64,000 nt of DNA. Source: Cupriavidus sp. YR651 (lineage in GTDB: Bacteria > Pseudomonadota > Gammaproteobacteria > Burkholderiales > Burkholderiaceae). The stretch spans positions 186,001-250,000 of the forward strand of contig NZ_FMYZ01000006.1 of assembly GCF_900101625.1 (NCBI RefSeq), read 5' to 3'. Below are positions 54,987 to 63,733 of the stretch, piece by piece; the stretch's first letter is position 1, and every line of letters starts with the position of its first letter. A program made the translations under genes and the position numbers. Under the pieces are notes generated by a model, which did not search any database, was not told the origin of the DNA, and saw only the letters and a list, made by a program, of their open reading frames with translations.

Positions 54987-56048
54987 ATGCGTTTCAACAG
55001 GACTGGTGTAGCCGTATGGTGCTTGTTGGCGGCGACGCGTGCGCTGGCGGATGTCGCCGCCGATCGTGAGAAGCAGGCTTACTGCCAGCACGTGCTGGAT
55101 GTTGCCAAGGCTCAGCAGGTACTCGATCGCGGTATCGAGGGTTTTGGGCGCATCGGCCAGTCCGACACAAATCCCGACCTGAAGCAGGCGGTGCTTGGCG
55201 CGTCCAAAAGCCTGTCACGACACCTGCAAGGCGATGCGGCGGTCAGGGCTGCAGCGTTGGATTGCGAGCTCTATGCGCACAGTCTCGATGTCGAACTGAT
55301 CGTCAACTTCCGGATGCTTGCTATCGAACAGCAGGTGGCGGCCCGACGTGTGGAGGAGTTGACGAAGGTGCTTGGCCTCCTGGATGAGGAGGTCCGCCTT
55401 GCCGAGCGGCGCAAACAGAGCGGTGATGCCACGACGGCGGAAGTCATGGCGCTGAACCAGCATCGGCTGCAGCTTCATGGTCAGTGGCTGGCGGCACAGC
55501 GTGCTGCGGTGGGTCGCGAGATCCCGGAGCTTCCCACTGTCGATGTGGGAGAAGCACTGCAGGAGGTAGATCGACTGACGCTCGCGCTGCAAGGCGAGCT
55601 CAATCGTCGGCAAGCGCTGCAAGCATGGGATGTCGCGCTCGTGGGGGGATTGCAGAGACCGATTTCGGGGCAGGTTCCGGGTGCGTCGCCGGAGTTGAAG
55701 CCGTTCGCGTCGCTGACGTTCCGATACAACTTCAATGACATCGTCTACCGGCGGCAATTGGATGCGACCGCCACATCGGCGTTGGCCCTGCGGAAGGCGC
55801 AGAATGCCGAATTGACCCGCCGTCTCCACTATTTACGGGAGAGCGTGGGCAGGATGTTGAAGGTGGAGAGTGCGGCGCTTCCCGGTCTCGCCGAGCAACG
55901 CCGCAGTCTGGCCGCGGAAATGGAGCGTCTGCGAGATATCGATTCGGCATTGGCCAGGAAGGCCAAGTCGCAACTGCGTGTCAGTCTTGCCGTTGCGGCG
56001 ATGGAGGAGAACCTTTCGAGGTTCAAGGTTGGATTGCTAAATTATTAG
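54987..56048 (+). CDS. TolC-like periplasmic/outer-membrane helical protein of the glycan cluster
   Basis: 353 residues. A signal peptide (GVAVWCLLAATRALA) is followed by long helices with Leu/Ala/Arg heptads and a central strand pair (VALVGGLQRPISGQVPGASPELKPFASLTFRYNFND) as seen in TolC/OEP proteins. I find only one OEP-like repeat and it is short for TolC (about 430-490), so this may be a distant or partial relative. It ends the cluster and is the natural export partner of the fusion protein. AAGGGG is 5 bases ahead of the ATG. Confidence 0.6.
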   Translation: MRFNRTGVAVWCLLAATRALADVAADREKQAYCQHVLDVAKAQQVLDRGIEGFGRIGQSDTNPDLKQAVLGASKSLSRHLQGDAAVRAAALDCELYAHSLDVELIVNFRMLAIEQQVAARRVEELTKVLGLLDEEVRLAERRKQSGDATTAEVMALNQHRLQLHGQWLAAQRAAVGREIPELPTVDVGEALQEVDRLTLALQGELNRRQALQAWDVALVGGLQRPISGQVPGASPELKPFASLTFRYNFNDIVYRRQLDATATSALALRKAQNAELTRRLHYLRESVGRMLKVESAALPGLAEQRRSLAAEMERLRDIDSALARKAKSQLRVSLAVAAMEENLSRFKVGLLNY

Positions 56049-56098
56049 TGGTATGGATTTGATGGATGACTGCGTGCATCGAACCATCAATGCTATGA

Positions 56099-57031
56099 CT
56101 ATTGTTTGGCGATTGAATTCGCTGGGGAAATATCGGTTGCTGCAGCTGCGAGCAACCATTCACGGAAGGCGGACAGTGCCGCGTGATTCCGCTTTTCCCG
56201 CCGTGAGCAAAGAAAATATCCGCGCCGCAGGCTGACCGGCAAATCAAACGGGGCGATGATCTGACCCGCCTCCAAGGCATCATGCACCAGGCAGCGCTGC
56301 AGCACGGCCACCCCCATATCCGCCTTCACCGCTTGAATCAGAATCGAGACCTGGTCGAAGCCCTTGGCAAGCGGGGGCGCAGCATCAGGTACGCCAGACG
56401 CCCGCAACCAGTTCTGCCAATTGGCCGGCGCCGTCGTGTGATAAAGCAGCGGTTCCTCCATCAACTCGGCCGGCGATTGCCAGAGTCCGGCCGCATGCCT
56501 TGCACGAGCGCGGTCCGGATGGCAAACCGGCACCATCTCTCGGCCAATCACGTAGTCGACTTGCCAACCGGGCCACTGTCCGTCCTCGCCGGCAAGAATG
56601 GCGGCATCCGGTGTTGCCCCGGAAAAATCCTCATCGCGTCGGTAGGGCACGAAGTTGAGCTGGATGTCGGGGTGACGCCGGTGGAAGTCCGGCAGCCGCG
56701 GCACTAGCCACACGCTTGCCAAAGTGGGGACGGCCGATAGGGTTAACTGATGCTGCCGGTCCTGATCGAGCATGGCCGTGCTGGCACTTTCGATGGCGGC
56801 CAGCGGGCCGGCGACGGCGTCCAGGAAGCTACGGCCGGCATCGGTCAGCGTCAGCCGATGGGCGTTCCGATGGAGGAGGGGCTGACCGAAATGGGATTCG
56901 AGTCGGGCGATGGCGCGGCTGATCGCACCCTGTGTCACACAGAGCGCTTCCGCCGCGCGTGTGAAGCTACCCAGGCGCGCCGCCGTGGCAAACGCATGCA
57001 GTTCTGACATCGAGGGGGAACGAAGCCGCAT
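56099..57031 (-). CDS. LysR-family regulator (GcvA-like)
   Basis: 310 residues. The winged helix is FATAARLGSFTRAAEALCVTQGAISRAIARLESHFGQPLLHRNAHRLTLTDAG, and the effector domain begins HQLTLSAVPTLASVWLVPRLPDFHRRHPDIQL, as in GcvA-type proteins. It is divergent to the Bug binding-protein gene (129 bp apart) and is its probable regulator. Its stop lies 50 bp from the end of the glycan cluster in the opposite direction. Confidence 0.92.
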   Translation of the reverse strand: MRLRSPSMSELHAFATAARLGSFTRAAEALCVTQGAISRAIARLESHFGQPLLHRNAHRLTLTDAGRSFLDAVAGPLAAIESASTAMLDQDRQHQLTLSAVPTLASVWLVPRLPDFHRRHPDIQLNFVPYRRDEDFSGATPDAAILAGEDGQWPGWQVDYVIGREMVPVCHPDRARARHAAGLWQSPAELMEEPLLYHTTAPANWQNWLRASGVPDAAPPLAKGFDQVSILIQAVKADMGVAVLQRCLVHDALEAGQIIAPFDLPVSLRRGYFLCSRREKRNHAALSAFREWLLAAAATDISPANSIAKQ

Positions 57032-57160
57032 GGCAGGGCAGTCCTAGAATGATCTTTGGTAATGCAATCGTGCAATATAGTCGTTTGTGCACAGCCGGTA
57101 AACTCCCGACACTCGACGCTCGGTACCCCATTCGAGAACGATAAAGAGGAGTTTGAACTG

Positions 57161-58159
57161 ATGAACCGAGCCTATTCGTCGCGCCGCCGCTTTGTGCTGT
57201 CCGGCGCAGCCGCTGCCTTGCTGGGCATGACCATCGCCGGCACCGCTGTTGCGCAATCCAGCTACCCGAACAAGCCGATCCGCCTCGTGGTTCCGTTCGC
57301 TGCCGGCGGGTCGACGGATCTGTCGGCCCGCCTGGTGGCCGAGTTCGCTGGTCGCGAGCTGGGTCAGACCATCGTTGTGGATAACAAGGGTGGGGCGGGC
57401 GGCTCGATCGGCATGGAGCAGGTTGCTCGCTCAGCGCCGGATGGCTACACGATCGGTATGGCCACGGTCAGCACGCACGGTTCCAATCCGGCCGTGTACC
57501 CCAGGCGTGGTTACGACCCGATCAAGGATTTCGCGCCGGTGACCAATGTCGTGGCGATTCCGAGCGTGTTTGCCGTACATCCAAGCGTGCCGGCCAGGAC
57601 CATGCAGGAATTTATCGCTCTGGCCAAGGCCAACCCGGGCAAGTACACGTTTGCGTCGCCGGGTGCCGGATCGCTGGGTCACGTCAACATCGAGAACTTC
57701 ATGATGCTGGCCAAGATTGACCTGCTTCATGTGCCGTACAAGGGCGCCGGCCTGGCACTCAACGACGCGGTGGCGGGCCAGGTCAATGCGATTACCGATA
57801 ACCTGTCCTCGACGCTGCCCCACGTGAAATCGGGCCGGCTCCGCGCTTTGGCGATTCTCGGTGCGACGCGTTCCTCGCAATTGCCGAATGTACCGACCTA
57901 TGCGGAGCTGGGATTCAAGGACATGGGCGAAGGCGGTTGGTTTGGCATCGTGGCGCCCGCCGGCACGCCGCCAGCGGTTATCGACAAGCTGAACGTCGCC
58001 ATCCACAAGGCGATGCAGAACCCGGAGTTCAAGCGGAAGGTGGAGGAGAGCGGTGGCACGCTCGTACCGACCACTCCAGATCAGTTCAAGGCACAGATCC
58101 AGCAGGCCATGGCCCGCTATGCCCGTGTTGCCAAGGCCGCCAACATCAAGCTGGATTGA
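57161..58159 (+). CDS. Bug-family (tripartite tricarboxylate type) substrate-binding protein
   Basis: 332 residues. An RRRFVLSG twin-arginine-like signal is followed by the Bug fold: YPNKPIRLVVPFAAGGSTDLSARLVAEF and IVVDNKGGAGGSIGMEQVARSAPDGYTIGMATVSTH, with VPYKGAGLALNDAVAGQVNAITDNL later. Bug proteins bind carboxylates such as aspartate, nicotinate or protocatechuate; most lack adjacent membrane genes, as here. It precedes the amidohydrolase gene by 3 bp, so the ligand may be an N-formyl amino acid or related compound. AAGAGGAG lies ahead of the ATG. Confidence 0.93.
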   Translation: MNRAYSSRRRFVLSGAAAALLGMTIAGTAVAQSSYPNKPIRLVVPFAAGGSTDLSARLVAEFAGRELGQTIVVDNKGGAGGSIGMEQVARSAPDGYTIGMATVSTHGSNPAVYPRRGYDPIKDFAPVTNVVAIPSVFAVHPSVPARTMQEFIALAKANPGKYTFASPGAGSLGHVNIENFMMLAKIDLLHVPYKGAGLALNDAVAGQVNAITDNLSSTLPHVKSGRLRALAILGATRSSQLPNVPTYAELGFKDMGEGGWFGIVAPAGTPPAVIDKLNVAIHKAMQNPEFKRKVEESGGTLVPTTPDQFKAQIQQAMARYARVAKAANIKLD

Positions 58160-58162
58160 GTC

Positions 58163-59041
58163 ATGACGATGTTTGAAGCAGTGCAGGGCGATGCACAGTG
58201 CGGTCCCTTTACGCTTGCGACCCCCGAGGGTGATCCGCTTCCGCTGGTGTGTGACTCGCCGCACAGCGGCGTCTTCTATCCGGCGGACTTCCATTCCGCC
58301 GTGGATATGGGGCGTCTGCGTGGCGGCGAGGATACGCATATCGACACGCTGTGGGAGTCCATTCCCAAAGTCGGCGGCACACTGATCGGGGCGACGTTTC
58401 CGCGTGTCTACATCGACCCAAACCGGATGCTGGATGATCTCGATCCGGAACTGCTGGCGTCGTCCTGGCCCACGCCGCTAGCGCCGGGGGAGAAGACCCG
58501 CCTCGGATTTGGCCTGATCTGGCGCAACATCGATGCGGCCACGCCGATCTACGACCGCAAGCTGACCGTGGCGGAAGTGGAGAGGCGGATTGATCGATAC
58601 TACCGCCCGTATCACGCGGTGCTGGCATCGGCTGTGGAGGTGTCTTACCAACGGTTTGGCGCGCTGTGGCACCTGAACCTGCATTCGATGCCGAATAACG
58701 CCTATGAGCGGCTGAAGATCCAGAGTGCCCATCCGCTTGCGGACTTTGTGCTTGGCGACAGGGATGGTACGACTTGCGAGCCGGGGTTCGTGGATCTGGT
58801 GGAGGCGGAATTGCGTGGCATGGGCTACACGGTGGCGCGGAATGATCCCTACAAGGGTGTCCAGTTGATTGCCCAGATTGGTCGGCCAGCCGAACGCCGC
58901 AACAGCCTGCAGATCGAGATCCGTCGCCCGCTGTACATGGACGAGGCGACCAAGGCACCGAACGGTGGGTTCGCTACGCTGCAACGCGACCTTGGCATCC
59001 TCAGCGAGCGCATTGCGGTGTACATACGCGCGCGTATCTGA
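58163..59041 (+). CDS. N-formylglutamate amidohydrolase family protein
   Basis: 292 residues. The family motifs CDSPHSGVFYPADF, RGGEDTHIDTLW (metal-ligand regions) and LWHLNLHSMP, QLIAQIGRPAERRNSLQIEIRRPLYMDEAT are present. The enzyme family hydrolyses N-formyl-glutamate to formate and glutamate in histidine breakdown (HutG). There are no hut genes here, so the substrate may be another N-formyl or amide compound. The start codon is 3 bp after the Bug gene. Confidence 0.88.
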   Translation: MTMFEAVQGDAQCGPFTLATPEGDPLPLVCDSPHSGVFYPADFHSAVDMGRLRGGEDTHIDTLWESIPKVGGTLIGATFPRVYIDPNRMLDDLDPELLASSWPTPLAPGEKTRLGFGLIWRNIDAATPIYDRKLTVAEVERRIDRYYRPYHAVLASAVEVSYQRFGALWHLNLHSMPNNAYERLKIQSAHPLADFVLGDRDGTTCEPGFVDLVEAELRGMGYTVARNDPYKGVQLIAQIGRPAERRNSLQIEIRRPLYMDEATKAPNGGFATLQRDLGILSERIAVYIRARI

Positions 59042-59057
59042 CGCCAGAGAGCCTTCA

Positions 59058-59073
59058 CGTTTCACGTGAAACA
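59058..59073. other. parS site (one mismatch)
   Basis: CGTTTCACGTGAAACA differs from the ParB consensus TGTTTCACGTGAAACA only in its first base. Confidence 0.85.
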
Positions 59074-59086
59074 TTGGCAAGCAAGG

Positions 59087-59117
59087 AGGCCCCGCAGAAG
59101 CGGGGCCTTTAATTTTT
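59087..59117 (+). terminator. Intrinsic terminator after the amidohydrolase gene
   Basis: 9-bp stem AGGCCCCGC/GCGGGGCCT (59087-59095, 59100-59108) with loop AGAA and TTAATTTTT. Confidence 0.85.
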
Positions 59118-59126
59118 CCGCCGGGG

Positions 59127-59142
59127 TGTTTCACGTGAAACA
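59127..59142. other. parS site (perfect)
   Basis: TGTTTCACGTGAAACA, exact 16-bp ParB-binding palindrome. Confidence 0.95.
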
Positions 59143-59174
59143 CACATTGGCTTGCCGGAGTATCTCGCGGGTCA

Positions 59175-59190
59175 TGTTTCACGTGAAACA
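59175..59190. other. parS site (perfect)
   Basis: TGTTTCACGTGAAACA, exact 16-bp ParB-binding palindrome, 103 bp ahead of the mnmG start. Confidence 0.95.
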
Positions 59191-59225
59191 TCGTGTCGGA
59201 CCAAAGTCCACGATTCGATTGCCGC

Positions 59226-59231
59226 TATAAT
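59226..59231 (+). promoter_or_regulatory. Probable -10 box of mnmG
   Basis: A perfect TATAAT 46 bp before the ATG. No clear -35 hexamer was found at 17 bp, so this is tentative. Confidence 0.4.
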
Positions 59232-59277
59232 TCGGCATCCCGATTTTTCCCGCCCAGCCTCCCGGAGGAGGTGTCCC

Positions 59278-61242
59278 ATGCTTTACCCAAAAGAGTTCGA
59301 TGTCATCGTCGTCGGTGGTGGTCACGCCGGCACTGAAGCTGCCCTTGCTGCGGCCCGCATGGGCTGCCAGACGTTGCTGCTGAGCCATAACATCGAGACG
59401 TTGGGCCAGATGAGCTGCAATCCGTCTATTGGCGGCATCGGCAAGGGGCACCTGGTCAAGGAAGTGGACGCCATGGGCGGTGCGATGGCTGCCGCTACCG
59501 ACGAGGCCGGCATCCAGTTCCGCATCCTCAACTCCAGCAAGGGTCCCGCGGTACGTGCTACCCGCGCCCAGGCCGATCGCGTGCTGTACCGCAAGGCCAT
59601 CCGCTCGCGCCTGGAGAACCAGCCGAACCTGATGCTGTTCCAGCAAGCGGTTGACGACCTGATGGTGGAGGGCGACCGCGTGGTGGGGGCCATGACGCAG
59701 GTCGGCATCGCCTTCCGCGGTCGGGCGGTGGTGCTGACTGCCGGCACCTTCCTGGACGGCAAGATTCACGTCGGACTCGACAACTACACGGGCGGGCGCG
59801 CCGGTGATCCTGCCGCCGTGTCGCTGTCGGCACGCCTCAAAGAGCTCAAGCTGCCACAAGGCCGTCTCAAGACTGGCACGCCGCCGCGGATTGACGGCCG
59901 GACCATCGATTTCTCGGCGATGGAAGAGCAGCCGGGCGACCTGGATCCTGTGCCGGTGTTCTCGTTCCTGGGCCGGCCGGAACAGCATCCGCAGCAGCTC
60001 CCTTGCTGGATTACCCACACCAATAGCCGTACCCACGACATCATCCGTGGCGGGCTGGACCGATCCCCGATGTACACGGGCGTGATCGAAGGGGTAGGGC
60101 CGCGGTATTGCCCGAGTATCGAGGACAAGATTCATCGCTTCGCCAGCAAGGAAAGCCACCAGATTTTCCTGGAGCCCGAAGGCCTGACGACCAATGAGTT
60201 CTACCCGAATGGCATCTCGACGAGCCTGCCGTTCGACGTGCAGCTGGAGTTGGTGCATTCGATTCGTGGCCTGGAGAGTGCTCACATCCTTCGCCCGGGC
60301 TACGCCATCGAGTACGACTACTTCGATCCGCGTGCCTTGAAGGCGTCGCTGGAGAGCAAGGCGATTCAGGGGCTGTTCTTCGCTGGCCAGATCAACGGTA
60401 CGACGGGCTACGAGGAAGCCGCAGCCCAGGGCCTGCTGGCCGGGATCAACGCCGGGTGCTACGTACGCGAGCGAGATGCGTGGACGCCTCGCCGCGATCA
60501 GGCCTATCTGGGCGTGCTGGTGGATGATCTGATCACGCGCGGTGTGACCGAGCCGTATCGCATGTTCACCAGCCGCGCCGAATTCCGCCTGAGCCTTCGT
60601 GAGGACAATGCGGATATGCGCCTGACCGAGATGGGACGCGAACTGGGCGTCGTCGATGACGTGCGTTGGGATGCCTTCAACCGCAAGCGCGACGCTGTTT
60701 CACGTGAAACAGAGCGGCTCAAGAGCACGTGGGTGAACCCGACGCTGCTGCCGGAAGCCGAGGCGGTGCCGCTGCTCGGCAAGGCAATCGAGCGCGAGTA
60801 TTCGCTGGCCGACCTGCTGCGCCGTCCGGAAGTCAGCTATGAGGCGCTGGTTGCGCTCCAGGCAGGGCGCTTTGCACCGGAGGCAGCGCTCGATGTAGAT
60901 CCGATGCTGGCCGAGCAGATCCGCGAGCAGATCGAGATCGGTATCAAGTACCACGGCTACATCGCCCGCCAGGCGGCCGAGGTCGACAAGCTGGAAGCCA
61001 ATGAAGCGACCCGGCTGCCGCCGAACTTCGATTACACCGAGGTGCGCGGGCTGGGTTTCGAAGTGAGCCAGAAGCTGAATCAGCACCGGCCCGAGACCCT
61101 GGGTCAGGCCTCACGGATTTCCGGCGTCACGCCGGCCGCGATCTCGCTGCTGTTGGTACACCTGAAGAAGAAGGGGATGGGTCGCGCGGCTCCCGCCGCA
61201 TCGGCCAAACCGGCGGCCGGCAATGGCCAGGAGGCTGCCTGA
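59278..61242 (+). CDS. mnmG: tRNA uridine 5-carboxymethylaminomethyl modification enzyme MnmG
   Basis: 654 residues. The FAD fold is [22 protein letters not shown], followed by [39 protein letters not shown] and PCWITHTN, all typical of GidA/MnmG. With MnmE it modifies U34 of certain tRNAs. CGGAGGAGG lies 7 bases ahead of the ATG at 59278. The open frame reaches back to 59152 across parS, with no support. An internal parS (60696-60711) encodes part of AVSRETER. The stop abuts the GTG of rsmG. Confidence 0.97.
   Translation: MLYPKEFDVIVVGGGHAGTEAALAAARMGCQTLLLSHNIETLGQMSCNPSIGGIGKGHLVKEVDAMGGAMAAATDEAGIQFRILNSSKGPAVRATRAQADRVLYRKAIRSRLENQPNLMLFQQAVDDLMVEGDRVVGAMTQVGIAFRGRAVVLTAGTFLDGKIHVGLDNYTGGRAGDPAAVSLSARLKELKLPQGRLKTGTPPRIDGRTIDFSAMEEQPGDLDPVPVFSFLGRPEQHPQQLPCWITHTNSRTHDIIRGGLDRSPMYTGVIEGVGPRYCPSIEDKIHRFASKESHQIFLEPEGLTTNEFYPNGISTSLPFDVQLELVHSIRGLESAHILRPGYAIEYDYFDPRALKASLESKAIQGLFFAGQINGTTGYEEAAAQGLLAGINAGCYVRERDAWTPRRDQAYLGVLVDDLITRGVTEPYRMFTSRAEFRLSLREDNADMRLTEMGRELGVVDDVRWDAFNRKRDAVSRETERLKSTWVNPTLLPEAEAVPLLGKAIEREYSLADLLRRPEVSYEALVALQAGRFAPEAALDVDPMLAEQIREQIEIGIKYHGYIARQAAEVDKLEANEATRLPPNFDYTEVRGLGFEVSQKLNQHRPETLGQASRISGVTPAAISLLLVHLKKKGMGRAAPAASAKPAAGNGQEAA
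60696..60711. other. parS site (perfect) inside mnmG
   Basis: TGTTTCACGTGAAACA within the coding sequence, covering the codons for VSRET. Confidence 0.95.
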
Positions 61243-61950
61243 GTGGGCGGCCCTCGACACTCCGCGATCGACGACGCCGCGCAACGCCGCCGGCTCGAAG
61301 CCGGCCTTGCCGGTATCGGGCTGGCGCTGACACCGGCGCAGATCGAGACACTGTTTGCGTACCTCACGCTGCTCCGCAAATGGAACGGCGTCTATAACCT
61401 CACCGCCATCCGTCATCCTGACGAGATGCTCACGCACCATCTGCTTGATTCGCTGGCGGCTGTTCCGGCACTGGCCGAGGCTGCCCGTGCCGCTGGCGTC
61501 GCCGATGCCGCGCGGGGAAGGGTGCTCGACGTTGGTTCGGGTGGCGGAATGCCCGGCCTGCCGCTGGCGATTGCCTGCCCGGACGTATCCGTGCTGATGG
61601 TCGATATCGTCCAGAAGAAGACTGCGTTCCTGACGCAGTGCCGGGCGCAGCTCGGCCTGTCCAATGCGGCGGCGCATTGGGGCCCGGTGGAAAAACTCGA
61701 AGATGCAAACGGCTATGCGGTGATCACATCGCGGGCCTTTGCGGAGCTCACGGATTTCGTGAACCTCTCCGGCCATCTGCTGGCGGCTGGCGGCAAGCTG
61801 ATTGCGATGAAGGGCGTTTATCCACAGGCCGAGCTCGACCGCATGGAGGCCGCTGGCCTGATGACGGTATGGCAGGTGGAAGCGGTACCGAAGCTGGCGG
61901 TCCCGGAACTCGATGCCGAACGGCATCTCGTGGTGCTGTCCCGTCGCTAA
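61243..61950 (+). CDS. rsmG: 16S rRNA (guanine527-N7)-methyltransferase
   Basis: 235 residues. LLRKWNGVYNLTAIRHPDEMLTHHLLDSL, the AdoMet motif VLDVGSGGGMPGLPLAIACP, and VQKKTAFLTQCRAQLGL and TSRAFAELTDF match RsmG (GidB). The GTG start at 61243 directly follows the mnmG stop; GGAGG is 9 bases upstream. The last base of its TAA is the A of an in-frame ATG for the ParA frame (TAATG), which allows coupling. A DnaA box sequence occurs at 61818-61826. Confidence 0.95.
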   Translation: MGGPRHSAIDDAAQRRRLEAGLAGIGLALTPAQIETLFAYLTLLRKWNGVYNLTAIRHPDEMLTHHLLDSLAAVPALAEAARAAGVADAARGRVLDVGSGGGMPGLPLAIACPDVSVLMVDIVQKKTAFLTQCRAQLGLSNAAAHWGPVEKLEDANGYAVITSRAFAELTDFVNLSGHLLAAGGKLIAMKGVYPQAELDRMEAAGLMTVWQVEAVPKLAVPELDAERHLVVLSRR

Positions 61951-62024
61951 TGACGGATATTGTGAATAATTCAGCACAAATCGGCGATGCGCCGGTTGGA
62001 TGCACTCAGGAGCGGCAAGCGCAT

Positions 62025-62798
62025 ATGGCCAAGGTATTCGTGATCGCAAACCAGAAGGGCGGCGTCGGCAAAACCACCACCACGGTGAACCTTGCCGCCG
62101 GCCTAGCTGCGCAGGACCAGCGTGTGCTGCTGGTCGACCTGGATCCGCAGGGCAATGCCTCGATGGGTTCGGGCATCGACAAGCAGGCGCTGGAGCACAG
62201 CGTGTACCAGGTGCTGGTGGGCCTGTCCACGGTGGCCCAGGCGCGGCAGCGATCGGAATCGGGCCGGTATGACGTGCTGCCCGCCAACCGTGAGCTCGCG
62301 GGGGCGGAAGTCGAGCTGGTGGAGCTGGACCAGCGCGAACGGCGGCTCAAGCAGGCGCTGGCGGAGGTCGACGCCGAGTACGACTTCGTGCTGATCGATT
62401 GCCCGCCGTCGCTGTCGTTGCTCACGCTGAATGGCTTGTGTGCCGCCCATGGCGTGATCGTGCCGATGCAGTGCGAGTACTTTGCGCTGGAAGGGCTGTC
62501 TGACCTGGTCAACACGATCAAGCAGGTGCATGCCAACCTCAACCGCGACCTCAAGGTGATTGGCTTGCTGCGCGTGATGTTCGACCCGCGCGTGACGCTG
62601 CAGCAGCAGGTATCGGCCCAGCTGGAAGCACACTTCGCGGACAAGGTATTCAAGACCGTGATTCCGCGCAACGTGCGGCTGGCCGAGGCGCCGTCGTACG
62701 GCATGCCGGGCGTCGCCTTCGACGCGACTTCCAAGGGTGCGAAGGCGTATCTCGATTTTGGCGCGGAGATGATTGCGCGCGTACGGCAGCTCGGCTGA
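62025..62798 (+). CDS. parA: Chromosome-partitioning ATPase ParA (Soj)
   Basis: 257 residues. The deviant Walker A is KGGVGKTTTTVNLAAGLA (first Lys is the signature of this ATPase class), followed by LLVDLDPQGNAS (A'), and IDCPPSLSLLTLN (B). It drives ParB-parS segregation of the chromosome origin region. The start at 62025 gives the family N-terminus MAKVFVIANQKGG; AGGAG is about 11 bases upstream. An in-frame ATG at 61950 overlapping the rsmG stop adds 25 residues and is an alternative. Confidence 0.95.
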   Translation: MAKVFVIANQKGGVGKTTTTVNLAAGLAAQDQRVLLVDLDPQGNASMGSGIDKQALEHSVYQVLVGLSTVAQARQRSESGRYDVLPANRELAGAEVELVELDQRERRLKQALAEVDAEYDFVLIDCPPSLSLLTLNGLCAAHGVIVPMQCEYFALEGLSDLVNTIKQVHANLNRDLKVIGLLRVMFDPRVTLQQQVSAQLEAHFADKVFKTVIPRNVRLAEAPSYGMPGVAFDATSKGAKAYLDFGAEMIARVRQLG

Positions 62799-62830
62799 GT
62801 GCCGCGGATTTGGAAAGAAGGATGGCGACC

Positions 62831-63733
62831 ATGAGTACCGCAAAGAAGAAGGGCCTCGGCCGTGGGCTGGAGGCTCTGCTGGGTGGCCCGGCCGAGATCG
62901 TCGAGACCGCCCGGCAGGAGGGTGCCCCGTCGGTGTTGCGCGTGGACCAGCTGCAGCCGGGCAAGTACCAGCCGCGCACGCGCATGGATGAGGGCGCGCT
63001 GCAGGAGCTGGCCGCGAGTATTCGCGCACAGGGCCTGATGCAGCCGATCCTGGTGCGTCGTGTGGCCGAGCCCGATCGCTACGAGATCATCGCCGGCGAA
63101 CGCCGCTATCGTGCGTCGAAGATCGCAGGCCTGGACAAGGTGCCGGTGCTTGTGAAGGACGTGGCCGACGAAGCCGCGGCCGCGATGGCGCTGATCGAAA
63201 ATATCCAGCGCGAAGACCTGAACCCGCTGGAAGAAGCGCAAGGCATCATGCGCCTGATCCGCGAATTCCGTTTCACGCACGAACAGGCTGCCGAATCCGT
63301 GGGACGTTCGCGCAGCGCGGTGTCGAATCTGCTGCGTCTGTTGAACCTGGCCAATCCCGTGCAGACCATGCTGATGGCGGGCGACCTCGACATGGGGCAT
63401 GCGCGCGCGCTGCTGGCCGTCGATGGCGCCAATCAGATCACGCTGGCGAACCAGATCGTCAACAAGCGACTGTCGGTTCGCGAAACAGAGAAGCTGGTCG
63501 CCTCCACGCTCAAGCCGTTCGACCTGAAATCGCTCAAGCAGAAATCGGGCAACGGTACGCGCGATGTGGCGCGACTGGAAGAGGAGTTGTCCGATACGTT
63601 GGGGCTGGCGGTGCAGATCAAGCTCGGCGCACGTGGCAAGGGTCAACTCACGATCCACTTCACCAGCAACGATGCGCTGGACGGTGTGCTTACGCGTCTG
63701 CGCGAGCAGGCGGACGACGAGCGTGTAGCCTGA
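62831..63733 (+). CDS. parB: Chromosome-partitioning protein ParB (Spo0J)
   Basis: 300 residues. The N-terminal KKKGLGRGLEALLG contacts ParA. YQPRTRMDEGALQELAASIRAQGLMQPILVR and GERRYRASKIAGL form the CTPase/ParB-N domain, with IENIQREDLNPLEEAQG and the HTH (THEQAAESVGRSRSAVSNLLRLLNL) that reads parS. The C-terminal part is the dimer domain. The Met at 62831 has AAGGA at 8 bases; an in-frame Met three codons earlier has the site too close. It lies 32 bp after parA. Confidence 0.95.
   Translation: MSTAKKKGLGRGLEALLGGPAEIVETARQEGAPSVLRVDQLQPGKYQPRTRMDEGALQELAASIRAQGLMQPILVRRVAEPDRYEIIAGERRYRASKIAGLDKVPVLVKDVADEAAAAMALIENIQREDLNPLEEAQGIMRLIREFRFTHEQAAESVGRSRSAVSNLLRLLNLANPVQTMLMAGDLDMGHARALLAVDGANQITLANQIVNKRLSVRETEKLVASTLKPFDLKSLKQKSGNGTRDVARLEEELSDTLGLAVQIKLGARGKGQLTIHFTSNDALDGVLTRLREQADDERVA

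Noticed and set aside
57376..57384. DnaA-box sequence inside the Bug gene
   Set aside because: It encodes the conserved VVDN stretch of the Bug fold and stands alone, so chance is the better explanation.
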